This document shows, piece by piece, positions 9,017-17,065 of a stretch of DNA of 64,000 bases (within the stretch, counting starts at the first letter, position 1; each line of letters opens with the position of its first letter). The notes below the pieces were generated by a model that worked only from the letters and a program-made list of their open reading frames with translations, had not been told where the DNA came from and made no database searches. The DNA comes from an uncultured Dokdonia sp. (GTDB lineage Bacteria > Bacteroidota > Bacteroidia > Flavobacteriales > Flavobacteriaceae): positions 248,001 to 312,000 of the forward strand of contig NZ_CANLNH010000005.1 in NCBI RefSeq assembly GCF_947492535.1, given 5' to 3'. The position numbers and the translations under genes were made by a program.

Positions 9017-9044
9017 AGCGTCTATTTATATAGACGCTTTTTTA
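9017..9044 (+). terminator. Terminator after barrel copy A
   Basis: The stem AGCGTCTA / TAGACGCT is followed by T residues. The same hairpin recurs after copy B near 9840. Confidence 0.8.
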
Positions 9045-9068
9045 TGCCTTGTGATGTAGGCTTTTTAC

Positions 9069-9080
9069 GCTTTCGCGAAA
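9069..9080. repeat. Truncated palindrome copy (GCTTTCGCGAAA)
   Basis: The left arm and centre of the genomic palindrome are intact, but the right arm continues TAAT instead of GCGTA. It sits at the same position after the terminator as the copy at 7993. Confidence 0.75.
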
Positions 9081-9287
9081 TAATATACTAGACCTGTTGA
9101 AGTCGCATATATTCTATGAAATGTGCATGACTGAAAATTTAGATGTAACAAATAGTTTTATTCGAATATACATTCTAAACCTTCAAATTTGAAGTAGATC
9201 ATAGCATTTAGAAAATAATTATTAGTTTGTTGGGTAAGATTTTGTAATTATGTGAACTAGTACATAACAAAACAATTAATTACAATT

Positions 9288-9803
9288 ATGAAAAAAATTA
9301 TTTTAGGAGCTGCTATAGCAGTATTAACCATCACAGGAATGAATGCTCAAGAAACTACATTTGGAGTTAAAGCAGGTTTTTCAAGTGCCTCTGCAACCGT
9401 TGAAGCAGGAGGACAAGATATTTCTGCTAGCGAGAGCGGATTTTTTGTAGGAGTTGTCGCAGATTTTACAGTTTCTGACCAATTTCACGTTACGCCAAGT
9501 GCATTGTATACAAACATAGATGATACGGGCTTCTTACAAATTCCTGTTTTAGGAAAATACCTTATAGGAGAAGGAGGATTTAATATTCAGGCTGGTCCTC
9601 AGTTTAATCTTATTTTAGAAGAAACTGCAGACGACTTTTCATCGTTATCTGTAGGATTAACAGGAGGATTTGGATATGACTTTACAGAAAAGTTTTTTGC
9701 AGAAGCTCATTATCACCTTCAGTTAACAAATAGTTTTACAGGTGATGGAGATATTACAGCTAGAACTGATTTTTTCAACGTTGGTGTTGGATATAGATTT
9801 TAA
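9288..9803 (+). CDS. Outer-membrane beta-barrel protein, copy B
   Basis: This 171-residue protein is a near-duplicate of the gene at 8465: 166 of 171 residues are identical, and most base differences are synonymous. It has the same signal peptide (cleaved after GMNAQ) and the same C-terminal aromatic strand. The last 50 bp upstream (GTACATAACAAAACAATTAATTACAATT) are partly conserved with copy A, so the two are probably expressed alike. The pair may provide dosage or be maintained by gene conversion. A terminator follows at 9840. Confidence 0.85.
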   Translation: MKKIILGAAIAVLTITGMNAQETTFGVKAGFSSASATVEAGGQDISASESGFFVGVVADFTVSDQFHVTPSALYTNIDDTGFLQIPVLGKYLIGEGGFNIQAGPQFNLILEETADDFSSLSVGLTGGFGYDFTEKFFAEAHYHLQLTNSFTGDGDITARTDFFNVGVGYRF

Positions 9804-9839
9804 TATATACAATAACTAAACTAATTATTGATCATCCTA

Positions 9840-9867
9840 AGCGTCTATTTATTTAGACGCTTTTTTT
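9840..9867 (+). terminator. Terminator after barrel copy B
   Basis: The stem AGCGTCTA / TAGACGCT is followed by seven T residues. Confidence 0.8.
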
Positions 9868-9959
9868 ATGCCTTGTAATGTAGTATTTTTACGTTTTCGA
9901 GAAACATCGTGACGTAGAAGTTTATGCTGAGCGAAGCCGAAGTACGAAAGTTAACACTT

Positions 9960-10373
9960 ATGAAACTACGCATTATTAATGGTCCAAATCTGAATCTCTT
10001 AGGAAAGAGAGAACCTGAAATATATGGTGGGAAATCTTTTGAAGATTATTTTAAAGATTTACAACATAAATATCCAAGTATTGAATTTTCTTATATTCAA
10101 TCAAATATAGAAGGGGAGTTGATTACTCATATTCAAGACTCTGATGATGTATATGACGGAATTATTTTGAATGCAGCTGCTTATACACATACTTCGGTTG
10201 GGATTGGCGATGCTGTAGCTGCGATAGGAACTCCTGTTATTGAAGTGCATATTTCTAACACATTTACAAGAGAAGAATTTAGACATCAATCCTATATTTC
10301 AAAATATGCAAAAGGTGTTGTCTTAGGATTCGGTCTACAGAGCTATGATCTAGCTATCCAAAGCTTTTTATAA
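9960..10373 (+). CDS. aroQ: 3-dehydroquinate dehydratase, type II
   Basis: A 137-residue type II dehydroquinase that converts 3-dehydroquinate to 3-dehydroshikimate in the shikimate pathway (cytoplasm, dodecamer in the family). Seen are NGPNLNLLGKREP, catalytic Tyr22 in EIYGG, the substrate loop LNAAAYTHTS and catalytic His near residue 101 in EVHISN. The start at 9960 is chosen because homologues begin MKLRIINGPN; the in-frame ATG at 9924 would add residues encoded by an intergenic repeat (CTGAGCGAAGCCGAAG). The gene lies 5 bp before the next gene. A decayed partial copy is at 8047. Confidence 0.95.
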   Translation: MKLRIINGPNLNLLGKREPEIYGGKSFEDYFKDLQHKYPSIEFSYIQSNIEGELITHIQDSDDVYDGIILNAAAYTHTSVGIGDAVAAIGTPVIEVHISNTFTREEFRHQSYISKYAKGVVLGFGLQSYDLAIQSFL

Positions 10374-10378
10374 GATAT

Positions 10379-11116
10379 ATGAACAAAACATATTTTAATT
10401 GGAGTAGTGGTAAAGATTCTAGTTTAGCATTATATAAAATCTTACAAAACGACCAGTACGCTATTTCAAAACTAGTGACAACCATAAACTCAGATTATAA
10501 ACGTGTGTCCATGCATGGATTACGTATAGCACTTTTAGAACAACAAGCGCAAAGTATAGGACTACCATTACATACTATAGAATTTCCTGCAGCGGTTTCT
10601 ATGGAAAGCTACTCAAATACCATGAAAAAAGAAGTAACCCAACTTCGTTCAGATGGTTATACACATGGTGTTTTTGGAGATATTTTTCTAGAAGATTTAA
10701 GAGCGTATAGAGATGAACAATTAGCAGAAGTAGGAATAGAAGGCGTATATCCTTTATGGAAAAAAGATACTAAAGCACTACTTAAAGAGTTTATTGATTT
10801 GGGGTTTAAAGCCATTACAGTATGTGTAAACGCTAAGCATTTGGATGAACATTTTTGTGGAAGAATCATAGACGAATCTTTTATAGAAGATTTACCTGAT
10901 ACTGTTGACGTATGTGGTGAAAATGGAGAGTTTCATACGTTTGTATATGACGGTCCTATATTTAAAAACCCAATCCCTTTTACCATAGGAGAGAAGGTAC
11001 TAAGAGGCTATGATAAAGCAGATAATGATGATGATAATTGCTTTATTGATGAAGATGATCAGAAATCTTGGGATACAGCCTTTTGGTATTGTGATTTAAT
11101 CGCTCATAAAACATGA
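10379..11116 (+). CDS. Dph6-like ATP pyrophosphatase (PP-loop adenine nucleotide alpha-hydrolase)
   Basis: A 245-residue protein with a PP-loop WSSGKDSSLAL at residues 8-18 for ATP binding and the Dph6 family block VCGENGEFHTFVYDGPIF near residue 180. The eukaryotic relatives amidate diphthine. Bacteria lack diphthamide, so the bacterial substrate is unknown, and a cofactor or small-molecule amidation is the safest inference. It is separated from aroQ by 5 bp and probably co-transcribed, though the shikimate link may be accidental. Confidence 0.85.
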   Translation: MNKTYFNWSSGKDSSLALYKILQNDQYAISKLVTTINSDYKRVSMHGLRIALLEQQAQSIGLPLHTIEFPAAVSMESYSNTMKKEVTQLRSDGYTHGVFGDIFLEDLRAYRDEQLAEVGIEGVYPLWKKDTKALLKEFIDLGFKAITVCVNAKHLDEHFCGRIIDESFIEDLPDTVDVCGENGEFHTFVYDGPIFKNPIPFTIGEKVLRGYDKADNDDDNCFIDEDDQKSWDTAFWYCDLIAHKT

Positions 11117-11117
11117 A

Positions 11118-11148
11118 AGCCTCACATATGAGTGAGACTTTTTATAAA
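11118..11148. terminator. Weak hairpin between convergent genes
   Basis: CTCAC / GTGAG with a short AT loop is followed by five T residues on the plus strand. It lies between the Dph6-like gene and the convergent GH3 gene. Confidence 0.45.
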
Positions 11149-11156
11149 TAATAGTA

Positions 11157-13427
11157 TTATTCAACTTGAAATGTAGTCATTAATAAATCTTCTTTTTTCG
11201 ATGAATTCCCTACATATACTTCATACTCCATATGTTCAATTTCCCAAGATTTAGTCTCTGGATTATACCAAGCTAAATCCTTAATAGGGATTTGTAACTC
11301 AACCCCTTTAGTTTCTTTAGGGAGTATACTTATTTTTTTAAAGTCTCTTAGTAACTTTACAGGACGATCTACTTTTGAATTTTTAAAACCAATATACATC
11401 TGGGCAACATCTTTAGAAGGTATAGTGCCTTCATTTCTGATTTGAACAGTAATACTAAGACTATCATCAATAGATAAAGAAGATTGTTTTACTTGTAAAG
11501 AATCATATTTGAATTGTGTATATGATAAACCATAGCCAAATGGATATGCAGTTTCAATATGAGCTTTGTCAAATAAGGTGTAACCATGATAGTAATCATA
11601 TGTAATTTCCTTAGTGTAAGGAGTGAAATATGGATAGTCTTTAACATTCTTTGCAATGGAAAAAGGTAGTTTTCCACTAGGACTCACATCTCCATATAAT
11701 ATATTTGCTAATGCGCTTCCTCCTTCCATTCCAGAATACCAAGAAAACAAGATAGTAGGCACTTGATCTTCCCAAGAAGACATATCTATAGCGCTACCTC
11801 CTATATAAACAATAGCTAGTTGTTTGTTTACAGGTGCAATTGTTTTAATTAAATTTTCATCACTATGTAAAAGACGTAAGTCTACACGATCTCCTCCAAA
11901 AGAAGTATTATCAGTGGGTTTTCCATTTTCGGCAGCTTCTAGCATTTTATCACGACTAAATATAATATACTCTCCTTCATCTTCATGAGTAAAACCTACA
12001 ATTAAGATAACTTCATCCGCCTCACTAGCAATTTGTTTAGCAGTTTCTATATCACTACCATCATTGAATATTACTTCATTACCAAGAGCTTCTTGATATT
12101 TCTTTATACCTTCATAAGGAGTTTCTACATACATAGGAGTAGCGTTACTACTCCCTCTATCTCCTGTGTTTTCTATATCAGCTATTCGTCCTATAACAGC
12201 TATTTTTTTTCCACGTTCCTTTTTAAATGGTAGTACATTTTCATTCTTTAGAAGAACCATACTTTCTTCGGCTACACTACGTGCTAAGTCAATGCTTGAA
12301 GCTTTCCCAATAACACTATGCGGGTACTTATCTTGATCGTTAACTAATGCATATTTGAGGCGTGTCGCTAACGATTCAATAACCAATTGATCAATTTGTT
12401 TTTCTGTAATTTCTCCGTTAGTAATAGCTGTTTCTATAACGTCAGAAGTGTAGGCTTGTTGAAATGGCATTTCTACATTGAGACCTGCCTGTATTCCTTT
12501 TACACCATCGTAAAGACCAAATACCCAATCGGTGGTTATAAAACCATCAAATTCCCATTCATTTTTAAGAATGTCAGTAAGCAAATATTTATTCTCTGCA
12601 CAAAAATCCCCATTCACTGAATTATAAGCACTCATGATAGAAGCTGGTTTGCCTTCTTGTATAATTTTTTTCCAATGGGGTAGATAGACTTCACGTAATG
12701 TACGTTCATCTACTTTTACATCAACAATCCAGCGAGAGTTGTCGATACTATTTAAAACAAAATGCTTAGGACATGCCATAATATTATTCTTCTCTAACCC
12801 TTTAACAGCAGCAACACCAAATTCTCCCATAAGCCATGGATCTTCTCCATATGTTTCCTGAGCACGTCCCCAACCAGGGTGACGTAATATATTAATGCAT
12901 GGAGTTGCACCATAATTTACCCGATTAGCACGCATTTCTGAAGAGATTACTTTATTGACTTCATATTCTAGCGCTGGATTCCAAGTAGCTCCACGCGCCA
13001 TTCCTACAGGAAATGTTGTAACAGCATCTATCTCTTTATCTAATACTCTGGCACCTCTAGGGCCATCAGAAAGTACCCATGGCGGAATGCCCAAACGATC
13101 ATTTTTTCCAACATAGACATGAGGAAATCGTTCTTTTAATACAGCATTTATAACAAACTTTGTCATACCACCTCCATAAGACTCTCCATACATTTGTTGA
13201 ATTTTTTCCTCAAGTGTCATTTGAGAAACTAACTCCTTTGCAATCTCTTTTGTGTCAGATGAGGTTATTTTAGTTTTTAAATTAGTGTCAGTGATATACA
13301 GACTGTACATATCATAATTTGAATTCTTATAATATAGATATCCACTCACTATGCATAATAACAATAAGAAAATTCCCAAAAATTTTAGAATTCTCTTTAT
13401 CCATTTTTTTAAATTAGATTTTGACAT
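11157..13427 (-). CDS. Glycoside hydrolase family 3 beta-glycosidase, membrane-anchored
   Basis: A 756-residue GH3 enzyme. The start at 13427 (MSKSNLKKW) is preferred; the longer frame from 13475 would run through the operator-like palindromes. An N-terminal signal-anchor (about residues 12-32) precedes the (beta/alpha)8 domain, with KHFVLNS and the nucleophile region FDGFITTDW. The C-terminal half has the alpha/beta sandwich and a fibronectin-like domain (SLSITVQIRNEGTIPSKDVA). The family hydrolyses beta-glucosides or xylosides; substrate is not readable here. The leader LLLLC could be read as a lipobox, but what follows is hydrophobic. It is divergent from the NUDIX regulator and probably controlled by it. 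Confidence 0.9.
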   Translation of the reverse strand: MSKSNLKKWIKRILKFLGIFLLLLCIVSGYLYYKNSNYDMYSLYITDTNLKTKITSSDTKEIAKELVSQMTLEEKIQQMYGESYGGGMTKFVINAVLKERFPHVYVGKNDRLGIPPWVLSDGPRGARVLDKEIDAVTTFPVGMARGATWNPALEYEVNKVISSEMRANRVNYGATPCINILRHPGWGRAQETYGEDPWLMGEFGVAAVKGLEKNNIMACPKHFVLNSIDNSRWIVDVKVDERTLREVYLPHWKKIIQEGKPASIMSAYNSVNGDFCAENKYLLTDILKNEWEFDGFITTDWVFGLYDGVKGIQAGLNVEMPFQQAYTSDVIETAITNGEITEKQIDQLVIESLATRLKYALVNDQDKYPHSVIGKASSIDLARSVAEESMVLLKNENVLPFKKERGKKIAVIGRIADIENTGDRGSSNATPMYVETPYEGIKKYQEALGNEVIFNDGSDIETAKQIASEADEVILIVGFTHEDEGEYIIFSRDKMLEAAENGKPTDNTSFGGDRVDLRLLHSDENLIKTIAPVNKQLAIVYIGGSAIDMSSWEDQVPTILFSWYSGMEGGSALANILYGDVSPSGKLPFSIAKNVKDYPYFTPYTKEITYDYYHGYTLFDKAHIETAYPFGYGLSYTQFKYDSLQVKQSSLSIDDSLSITVQIRNEGTIPSKDVAQMYIGFKNSKVDRPVKLLRDFKKISILPKETKGVELQIPIKDLAWYNPETKSWEIEHMEYEVYVGNSSKKEDLLMTTFQVE

Positions 13428-13429
13428 AA

Positions 13430-13446
13430 TGTGGCTTTTTGCCACA
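13430..13446. promoter_or_regulatory. Operator-like palindrome 1, TGTGGC-N5-GCCACA
   Basis: A perfect 6+6 inverted repeat with spacer TTTTT lies immediately before the GH3 start codon. An identical pair of half sites lies 30 bp away (centre to centre), about three helical turns, as expected for cooperative regulator binding. Confidence 0.8.
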
Positions 13447-13459
13447 AATATAAAATAAA

Positions 13460-13476
13460 TGTGGCATATCGCCACA
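13460..13476. promoter_or_regulatory. Operator-like palindrome 2, TGTGGC-N5-GCCACA
   Basis: A perfect inverted repeat with spacer ATATC, 18 bp before the regulator start codon. With palindrome 1 it occupies the whole 67-bp divergent spacer, suggesting both genes are repressed by the NUDIX regulator. Confidence 0.8.
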
Positions 13477-13494
13477 AATCAGTATTTTTACGGT

Positions 13495-14205
13495 ATGAAT
13501 TTAAAGACTTTTTTAGAAGAAGGAGAAGAACATTATTTGCCTAATATATCAGTAGATATAGTGATCTTAGGATATCAGGAAGGGATACTTAAAGTAATAT
13601 TACAGCAATTAGATGATAAATGGTGTTTGCCAGGAGGATATATTAGAAAGGAAGAGTCTGTAAGTGATGCAGCGATTAGAGTATTAGAAGAACGTACAGG
13701 ATTAAAACAATCATACTTGCAACTTTTTCAAGTTTTTGGAAGTCCTAATAGAAGTTTTTCAGATCAATTTAAAACGATTTTAGAGAAAAATGGATATACT
13801 TGGCATAAGGACTTATGGATTAATCAGCGGTTTATAACACTTGCTCATTATGCCTTAGTAGATATAGATAAAGTATTTCCAAATGGGGGATTATTTTCGC
13901 TAGACTATGGTTGGTTTCCTCTTGATAATTTGCCTACTATGCATATGGATCATGAAGCAATTGTGGTTGATTCAAAAGAACAACTTAAAAGAGATATTAC
14001 GGTAGAGCATATTTCGTTTAAATTGTTACCAGAAACATTTACAATGCCAGAGTTGCAAAAATTACATGAAGCAATTTTGGATAAGAAATTAGAGCGAAGT
14101 CGTTTTCAAAAGAAAATGCTATCGATGGAAGTTTTTGAACGTTTACCTGAACCTAAAGAAAATGCGCCACGTCGTAAACCTTATGTATATAGATTTAAGG
14201 TATAA
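13495..14205 (+). CDS. NUDIX-domain transcriptional regulator (NrtR-like)
   Basis: A 236-residue protein with an N-terminal NUDIX fold (about 15-150) and a C-terminal winged-helix domain (about 160-236), the architecture of NrtR-type regulators. The NUDIX box is degenerate: GGYIRKEESVSDAAIRVLEE followed by RTGL keeps G, E, R, the first E of EE and G, but has Val where the second catalytic Glu of REU should be. It therefore probably senses rather than cleaves a nucleotide-linked ligand. Relatives in Bacteroidota control sugar catabolism. The start at 13495 is chosen because homologues begin MNLKTFLEEG and the earlier frame crosses palindrome 2. It most likely controls the adjacent GH3 gene. 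Confidence 0.85.
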   Translation: MNLKTFLEEGEEHYLPNISVDIVILGYQEGILKVILQQLDDKWCLPGGYIRKEESVSDAAIRVLEERTGLKQSYLQLFQVFGSPNRSFSDQFKTILEKNGYTWHKDLWINQRFITLAHYALVDIDKVFPNGGLFSLDYGWFPLDNLPTMHMDHEAIVVDSKEQLKRDITVEHISFKLLPETFTMPELQKLHEAILDKKLERSRFQKKMLSMEVFERLPEPKENAPRRKPYVYRFKV

Positions 14206-14230
14206 TCTGTTATAAATGGAATGCTTCTAT

Positions 14231-14252
14231 ATACGCTTTCGCGAAAGCGTAT
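14231..14252. repeat. Genomic palindrome, extended copy
   Basis: A 22-bp perfect palindrome with core GCTTTCGCGAAAGC flanked by TACG / CGTA, between convergent genes. Confidence 0.9.
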
Positions 14253-14273
14253 ACACTCAAAAAATCATACACT

Positions 14274-14302
14274 AAAAAAGGTCTACTAAATGTAGCAGAC
14301 CT
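14274..14302 (-). terminator. Terminator of lpdA
   Basis: Inverted repeat AGGTCT-A-CT / AG-C-AGACCT (14279-14302), with a plus-strand A run before it that gives a U run on the minus transcript. Confidence 0.75.
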
Positions 14303-14333
14303 CTTATAGTATATATAGTATTTTATGATCGCC

Positions 14334-15710
14334 TTATAAATGAATTACTTCATCATACGCATCAGCGACAGCTTCCATCACCGCTTCACTCATTGTTGGG
14401 TGAGGGTGAATTGTTTTTAATACTTCATGCCCAGTAGTTTCTAACTTACGACCTAAAACAGCTTCAGCAATCATATCGGTTACACCAGCACCAATCATGT
14501 GACATCCAAGCCATTCTCCGTATTTTGCATCAAAAATTACTTTTACAAAACCATCTTTGGCTCCCGAAGCACTTGCTTTACCAGATGCAGAAAATGGGAA
14601 CTTACCAACTTTGAGTTCATAACCCGCTTCTTTAGCTTGTTTTTCTGTCATTCCAACACTTGCAATTTCTGGAGTTGCATACGTACATCCAGGAATATTA
14701 GAATAATCGATAGCTTCTACATGCATACCTGCTATTTTCTCTACACAAGTAATCCCTTCGGCAGAAGCAACGTGTGCAAGCGCGGGGCCTTTAGTGACAT
14801 CACCAATAGCGTAATATCCAGGCATATTAGTTTGGTACCAGTCATTTACAATGATCTTATCTCGATCTACAACAATACCAACATCTTCTAACCCTATATT
14901 TTCAATATTTGTTTTAATTCCAACAGCAGAAAGTACAATATCTGCTTCTAGTGTTTCTTCTCCTTTTTTAGTTTTAACTGTAGCTTTTACTCCGCTATCA
15001 GTTTTTTCAACTTTCTCAACAGAACTATTAGTCATTACTTTAATACCTGCTTTCTTCATAGAACGCTCAAATTGTTTTGAAACATCTACATCTTCTACAG
15101 GTACTACCGTAGGCATATATTCTACAATAGTCACTTCGGTTCCCATTGAGTTATAAAAACTAGCAAACTCTACACCGATAGCACCAGAACCTACAACAAT
15201 CATTTTCTTAGGTTGCTCAGGTAATGTCATTGCTTCGCGGTATCCAATAACTGTTTTTCCGTCTTGAGGTAAACTAGGAAGTTCTCTAGAGCGAGCTCCA
15301 GTAGCAATGATGATATGATCAGCACTATAATCTTTACCGTCAACTTCTACTTTTTTTCCAGGTTTAATTTTTCCGTATCCTTCAATAACGTCAATTTTAT
15401 TCTTTTTCATTAGGAATTGAACACCTTTGCTCATTCCTTCTGCAACACCACGACTACGTTTTACAACAGCAGCAAAATCTTTGTCGGCGTTTTCTACTTT
15501 AAGACCGTAATCTTCTGCATGTTTAAGGTATTCAAATACTTGAGCACTTTTAAGTAATGCTTTTGTTGGGATACACCCCCAATTTAAACATACACCTCCA
15601 AGGCTTTCTTTTTCTACAACTGCAGTTTTTAAACCCAGTTGAGAAGCTCTAATAGCTGTTACATATCCGCCAGGGCCACTCCCTAAAACGATAACATCAT
15701 ACTTGCTCAT
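14334..15710 (-). CDS. lpdA: Dihydrolipoyl dehydrogenase (E3)
   Basis: A 458-residue flavoprotein disulfide reductase of normal E3 length. It has the FAD motif GSGPGGY (residues 10-16), the redox disulfide C41-LNWG-C46, the NAD motif GSGAIGVEFASF (about 177), the second FAD motif YAIGDV (about 300) and the C-terminal catalytic HPHPTMSE. It reoxidises lipoamide on the E2 subunits of 2-oxoacid dehydrogenase complexes or the glycine cleavage system; gcvT is elsewhere in this window. It stands alone, with its own terminator and the palindrome downstream. Confidence 0.96.
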   Translation of the reverse strand: MSKYDVIVLGSGPGGYVTAIRASQLGLKTAVVEKESLGGVCLNWGCIPTKALLKSAQVFEYLKHAEDYGLKVENADKDFAAVVKRSRGVAEGMSKGVQFLMKKNKIDVIEGYGKIKPGKKVEVDGKDYSADHIIIATGARSRELPSLPQDGKTVIGYREAMTLPEQPKKMIVVGSGAIGVEFASFYNSMGTEVTIVEYMPTVVPVEDVDVSKQFERSMKKAGIKVMTNSSVEKVEKTDSGVKATVKTKKGEETLEADIVLSAVGIKTNIENIGLEDVGIVVDRDKIIVNDWYQTNMPGYYAIGDVTKGPALAHVASAEGITCVEKIAGMHVEAIDYSNIPGCTYATPEIASVGMTEKQAKEAGYELKVGKFPFSASGKASASGAKDGFVKVIFDAKYGEWLGCHMIGAGVTDMIAEAVLGRKLETTGHEVLKTIHPHPTMSEAVMEAVADAYDEVIHL

Positions 15711-15776
15711 ATTTAGATTTTTTATGGTCTATTTTATAGTGCGAAAATACATATTAAACACCATATCTTAAAACTA

Positions 15777-15803
15777 AAACCCTGAAGTGTTTCTTCAGGA
15801 TTC
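15777..15803 (-). terminator. Terminator after msrB
   Basis: Stem CCTGAAG / CTTCAGG with a T-rich tail on the minus strand (TTTTAGTTTT). Confidence 0.7.
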
Positions 15804-15831
15804 TAATTGGTTGTTATATTTAAAAAGGAAA

Positions 15832-16224
15832 TCATCCTTTAAAATTAATACTAGCAGAATTTACACAGTACCGTTGTCCAGTTTCTGTTGGACCATCATT
15901 AAATACGTGCCCTAAGTGAGAACCACAATTTGCACATACTATTTCAGTACGTATCATCCCATGCGTAGTATCTCTTATGTACTCTACAGTACCCTCTATA
16001 GAAGCATCAAAACTTGGCCATCCACATCCACTATCAAACTTATTTGTACTCTCAAATAGTTGCGTATTACAAGCCCCACAATTGTAAGCCCCATTTTCTG
16101 CGTGTAAGTTATACTCACCAGTAAACGGGCGCTCGGTTCCCTTTTTACGCAATATGGCATAACGTTCTGGACCTAATTCTTCTAGCCACTCTGCTTCGGT
16201 TTTTTCGATAGGGTATTTTTTCAT
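15832..16224 (-). CDS. msrB: Peptide-methionine (R)-S-oxide reductase, cytoplasmic
   Basis: About 130 residues covering a single MsrB domain. Two zinc CxxC pairs (CGAC and CANC) and the catalytic cysteine in RYCVNSASINF are present. It reduces methionine-R-sulfoxide in proteins using thioredoxin. There is no signal peptide, so it is cytoplasmic. The start at 16224 (MKKYPIEK) is preferred; ATG at 16230 adds two residues. It is followed on the minus strand by lpdA after a terminator. A second, exported MsrB gene lies about 100 bp upstream, so the two probably serve different compartments. Confidence 0.93.
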   Translation of the reverse strand: MKKYPIEKTEAEWLEELGPERYAILRKKGTERPFTGEYNLHAENGAYNCGACNTQLFESTNKFDSGCGWPSFDASIEGTVEYIRDTTHGMIRTEIVCANCGSHLGHVFNDGPTETGQRYCVNSASINFKG

Positions 16225-16322
16225 AATCAATTTATTTCCTCACTTCGATTATGCTCAGCATAAACTCCAGCAGAAATCTTTTTAAATTAGTTCTAAACCA
16301 CATTTGTATATGTAGTCTTTTC

Positions 16323-16805
16323 TTATTCTTCTCCTTCAGGTACAAAAACTAATGCATCTCCATTAATACAGTGACGCTTACCCGTTGTGTTTCTCGGTCC
16401 GTCGCCAAAGACATGTCCTAAATGACCTCCGCAATTGGCACAGTGTTCTTCTACTCTTGTATATCCTAATTTACGATCTGTAGAATAGGCGACATTCTCT
16501 CCGATAGGACGATCAAAACTAGGCCATCCAGTCCCGCTATCAAATTTATGCTTTCCCTCAAAGAGTGCAATACCACATCCAGCACATTTATACGTTCCGT
16601 TAGAATAGTTTTTATTTAATTTACTTGAAAAAGGTCGCTCCGTACCTTCTTGTCGTAATATATAGTATTGATCTGCTGTTAATTCAGCCTTCCATTCGGC
16701 ATCTGTTTTTTGAACTGGAAATACTTCAGGCTCTTTTTCTTGTGCTTTTCCATTACAACTTATAAGTACCAATGTAAATAAAGCTATTGCAAATTGTCTT
16801 ATCAT
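16323..16805 (-). CDS. msrB: Peptide-methionine (R)-S-oxide reductase, lipoprotein form
   Basis: A 160-residue MsrB with an N-terminal lipoprotein signal (TLVLISC, Cys17). The domain has CAGC and CANC zinc pairs, the signature HKFDSGTGWPSF and catalytic Cys in KRHCINGDAL. It should repair oxidised methionine in envelope proteins, whereas the neighbour at 15832 does so in the cytoplasm. The two share about half their residues by eye and probably arose by duplication. The electron donor in the periplasm is not visible here. Confidence 0.92.
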   Translation of the reverse strand: MIRQFAIALFTLVLISCNGKAQEKEPEVFPVQKTDAEWKAELTADQYYILRQEGTERPFSSKLNKNYSNGTYKCAGCGIALFEGKHKFDSGTGWPSFDRPIGENVAYSTDRKLGYTRVEEHCANCGGHLGHVFGDGPRNTTGKRHCINGDALVFVPEGEE

Positions 16806-17065
16806 GACTTTTTCTTTTTATGTAAAAATACGATTTATCATATTTTCTGTCGTTAAAACTATTCTAAAATGACATAATTAGATAAACTTTTATAAGGGTA
16901 AACTACAACGTTGTAAGTGTATTTAACTATTTGTAAAACAGTGTTTTATGTATTTGTTTTTGAATATTTATATTAAAAATTTAATGTAATTTTTACATAT
17001 AAATAGGTGTAATACAAGAGATTTGTTTTAAATTAATAAACTTGTATACCTATTAACCACCGTTC

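Noticed and set aside
9924-9959. Upstream ATG of aroQ
   Set aside because: The extra residues come from an intergenic repeat (CTGAGCGAAGCCGAAG), and homologues start MKLRIINGPN.
13428-13475. Longer N-terminus of the GH3 enzyme (MAICHIYFIFVAKSHI)
   Set aside because: It would be encoded by the two operator-like palindromes; the signal-anchor starts at MSKSNLKK.
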